Assembly: GCA_025455445.1 (NCBI GenBank)
Contig: JALOMN010000094.1
Coordinates: 1 to 6,553 of the forward strand
Origin: Cyclobacteriaceae bacterium
Lineage (GTDB): Bacteria; Bacteroidota; Bacteroidia; Cytophagales; Cyclobacteriaceae
Direction of reading: 5' to 3'
DNA: 6,553 nt
The notes beneath the pieces are model-generated. The model searched no databases. It saw only the letters and a list, made by a program, of their open reading frames with translations, and was not told the origin of the DNA. The position numbers and the translations under genes were made by a program. Positions 5,662 through 6,553 of the stretch are shown here, in pieces. Each line of letters starts with the position of its first letter. Position 1 is the first letter of the stretch.

Positions 5662-6315
5662 ATGAAAAAGCATAGTTATTTATTAGTGGTTTTTATGGTG
5701 ATTTTGATGCACGCAGTTGCACAAGACAAAACACAAGAACGCGATCAGGTTCGCACCCAGGAATATTACCAATTTCAGGATGGTAAAGTATTTCAAGTGA
5801 GAGAGCAGGAAAGAATTCAACTTCAGCAACAGTTAAAGCTTAGCAACGGGGCTATCATAAATCCAGATGGAACCTATCAACTGCAGAATCAGAAACAGTA
5901 TAGACTAAAAAATGGTGAATGTCTGGATGGATCAGCCAACCGATATAAAAATCAGGAGAAATATCAACAGCAAATGCAAGCACGCAACCAGGCGATGGCA
6001 CAGGAACACTTTATGATGCAAAACGGACAGATGTATCGCGTGCAAAATCAACAGCAAACCAGACTGAATGAACAGTATAAATTTAAAAATGGCGATGCTG
6101 TTAACCCGGATGGCACCGGCCAATTCAAAAATGGAAAAAGGTTTGAATTAAAAAATGGTGAGTGCATGGACATGAAAGGAAAACGGTATGAAAATCAGGA
6201 TAGATACCACGATAAGATGATGCGCATGCAGCATGAGCATATGGAAAAACATAAAGGCATGGATAAGATGAAAGGTAATGGTGGAGATAAAAACAAAGGA
6301 AACGGTAAACATTAA
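5662..6315 (+). CDS. Secreted two-repeat DUF6799-like protein with Met/His/Lys-rich tail
   Basis: This 217-residue protein has a Sec signal peptide (about 1-20, cleaving before Gln21) and then two copies of a 68-residue module (34-101 and 115-182) that align without gaps at an offset of 81 residues. Each copy has a short beta-rich pattern: DGK/NGQ, an LSNG or FKNG turn, NPDGT, QNQK or KNGK, and LKNGEC ending in one cysteine (Cys87, Cys168). This pattern resembles DUF6799, a family of unknown function common in secreted Bacteroidota proteins. The linker and modules are strongly Gln/Asn-rich. The tail (184-217) has six Met, five His and many Lys and Gly residues, a composition that could bind metal such as copper, although this is not a recognised motif. 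The gene diverges from the sulfur operon and ends 10 bp before a strong hairpin. No function is assigned. Confidence 0.88.
   Translation: MKKHSYLLVVFMVILMHAVAQDKTQERDQVRTQEYYQFQDGKVFQVREQERIQLQQQLKLSNGAIINPDGTYQLQNQKQYRLKNGECLDGSANRYKNQEKYQQQMQARNQAMAQEHFMMQNGQMYRVQNQQQTRLNEQYKFKNGDAVNPDGTGQFKNGKRFELKNGECMDMKGKRYENQDRYHDKMMRMQHEHMEKHKGMDKMKGNGGDKNKGNGKH
5761..5964 (+). repeat. First copy of the 68-residue internal module (residues 34-101)
   Basis: This segment encodes the first of two homologous modules in the DUF6799-like protein. Landmarks are Glu34 at the start, NPDG at 67-70, NGEC at 84-87 and a closing Tyr101. The second copy has the same landmarks exactly 81 residues later. The DNA copies have diverged, so the duplication is old or lies under protein-level selection. 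Confidence 0.85.
6004..6207 (+). repeat. Second copy of the 68-residue internal module (residues 115-182)
   Basis: This is the partner of the module at 5761-5964: Glu115, NPDG at 148-151, NGEC at 165-168 and Tyr182. The 13-residue linker between copies is rich in Gln, Met and Ala. The gapless alignment over 68 residues supports a domain duplication rather than chance low complexity. Confidence 0.85.
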
Positions 6316-6325
6316 ATCTTACTAT

Positions 6326-6353
6326 AAGTTGCACCCACTGTTGGGTGCAACTT
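6326..6353 (+). terminator. Strong hairpin terminator after the DUF6799-like gene
   Basis: A perfect 12-bp stem (AAGTTGCACCCA paired with TGGGTGCAACTT) encloses a four-base loop, CTGT, and begins 10 bp after the TAA stop. The following CTTCTAT is pyrimidine-rich but lacks a long T run, so termination may be partial. It sits only 29 bp before the next ATG, so it may also lower expression of that gene or protect the 3' end of the upstream message. Confidence 0.75.
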
Positions 6354-6382
6354 CTTCTATAGCTGACTAATTATCACAATTT

Positions 6383-6553
6383 ATGAAATCGCCTGTCATA
6401 CTCATTCTTCTTACTATGGTCATTAACTTCAATGGCCATGCGCAAGCTCCGGGCACCTATAAGACAACCAAAAATGATAGCACCGACAGGAAATCTGAGC
6501 TAATTGCCTCGCTCAGATATACCAGCGATTACTATTTTATGGGCCGGGCTGAT
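6383..6553 (+). CDS. Exported protein, N-terminal fragment (possible outer-membrane beta-barrel; cut by window)
   Basis: An ATG at 6383 opens 57 codons that stay in frame to the right edge. The product begins with a Sec signal peptide (MKSPVILILL, hydrophobic to about 16, cleaving in HAQ before Ala22), then a polar Thr/Lys/Asp stretch. A segment beginning ASLRYTSDYYFMG (43-55) resembles the first strand of small outer-membrane beta-barrel proteins, with alternating polar and aromatic residues. No catalytic motif is visible in the fragment. The start lies 29 bp after the hairpin and has no clear promoter or Shine-Dalgarno. Being a secreted or membrane protein is well supported by the signal peptide; the beta-barrel idea is an inference from one strand. 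Confidence 0.75.
   Translation, partial: MKSPVILILLTMVINFNGHAQAPGTYKTTKNDSTDRKSELIASLRYTSDYYFMGRAD

Noticed and set aside
5761..6207. CRISPR-like or DNA-level repeats
   Set aside because: The two copies are similar only at the protein level, are long and coding, and show none of the short identical repeats with spacers of a CRISPR array. No tRNA, rRNA or insertion sequence was seen anywhere in the window either.
5932..6334. Minus-strand open frames opposite the DUF6799-like gene
   Set aside because: They are antisense shadows of a protein with a clear signal peptide and internal repeats.

Overview
The window looks like chromosomal DNA of a member of the Bacteroidota. The evidence is Sec signal peptides that repeatedly end in an Ala-Gln type cleavage site, AT-rich leaders with almost no Shine-Dalgarno sequence, promoter elements close to the TAnnTTTG -7 consensus of this phylum, and protein families common there (DUF983, DUF6799-like, M19 dipeptidase). 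The genus cannot be read from the sequence alone.

Layout. Seven genes lie on the minus strand from about 5463 down to the left edge. First comes a tight five-gene operon: a periplasmic DsrE-family protein (5059-5463), two secreted single-domain rhodaneses (4661-5044 and 4164-4664), a fatty acid hydroxylase/sterol desaturase-family membrane protein (3283-4152) and a DUF983 zinc-ribbon membrane protein (2909-3286). Gaps are 14 and 11 bp, and two junctions are ATGA overlaps. A membrane-anchored M19 dipeptidase follows after 61 bp (1690-2847). After a further 88 bp comes a long Tat-exported SoxB-like metallophosphatase, cut by the left edge (1-1601). On the plus strand, diverging from the operon, are a secreted two-repeat DUF6799-like protein with a Met/His/Lys-rich tail (5662-6315), a strong hairpin terminator, and the first 57 codons of another exported protein that runs off the right edge (6383-6553).

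How it fits together. The SoxB-like enzyme, the two rhodaneses and the DsrE-like protein are all predicted to be exported and all belong to families that handle sulfane sulfur. The window therefore reads as part of an extracytoplasmic thiosulfate or sulfur-transfer locus; carrier and cytochrome partners (SoxYZ, SoxAX) are not in view and could lie beyond the left edge. The most notable observation is regulatory. A near-identical 16-bp Crp/Fnr-type operator (TGTAACAWAAGTCACA, read toward the genes) occurs twice, once before the SoxB-like gene and once before the DsrE-rhodanese operon. In each case a -7-like element begins exactly 21 bp downstream. That is the geometry of class II activation and suggests that the two transcription units form one regulon.
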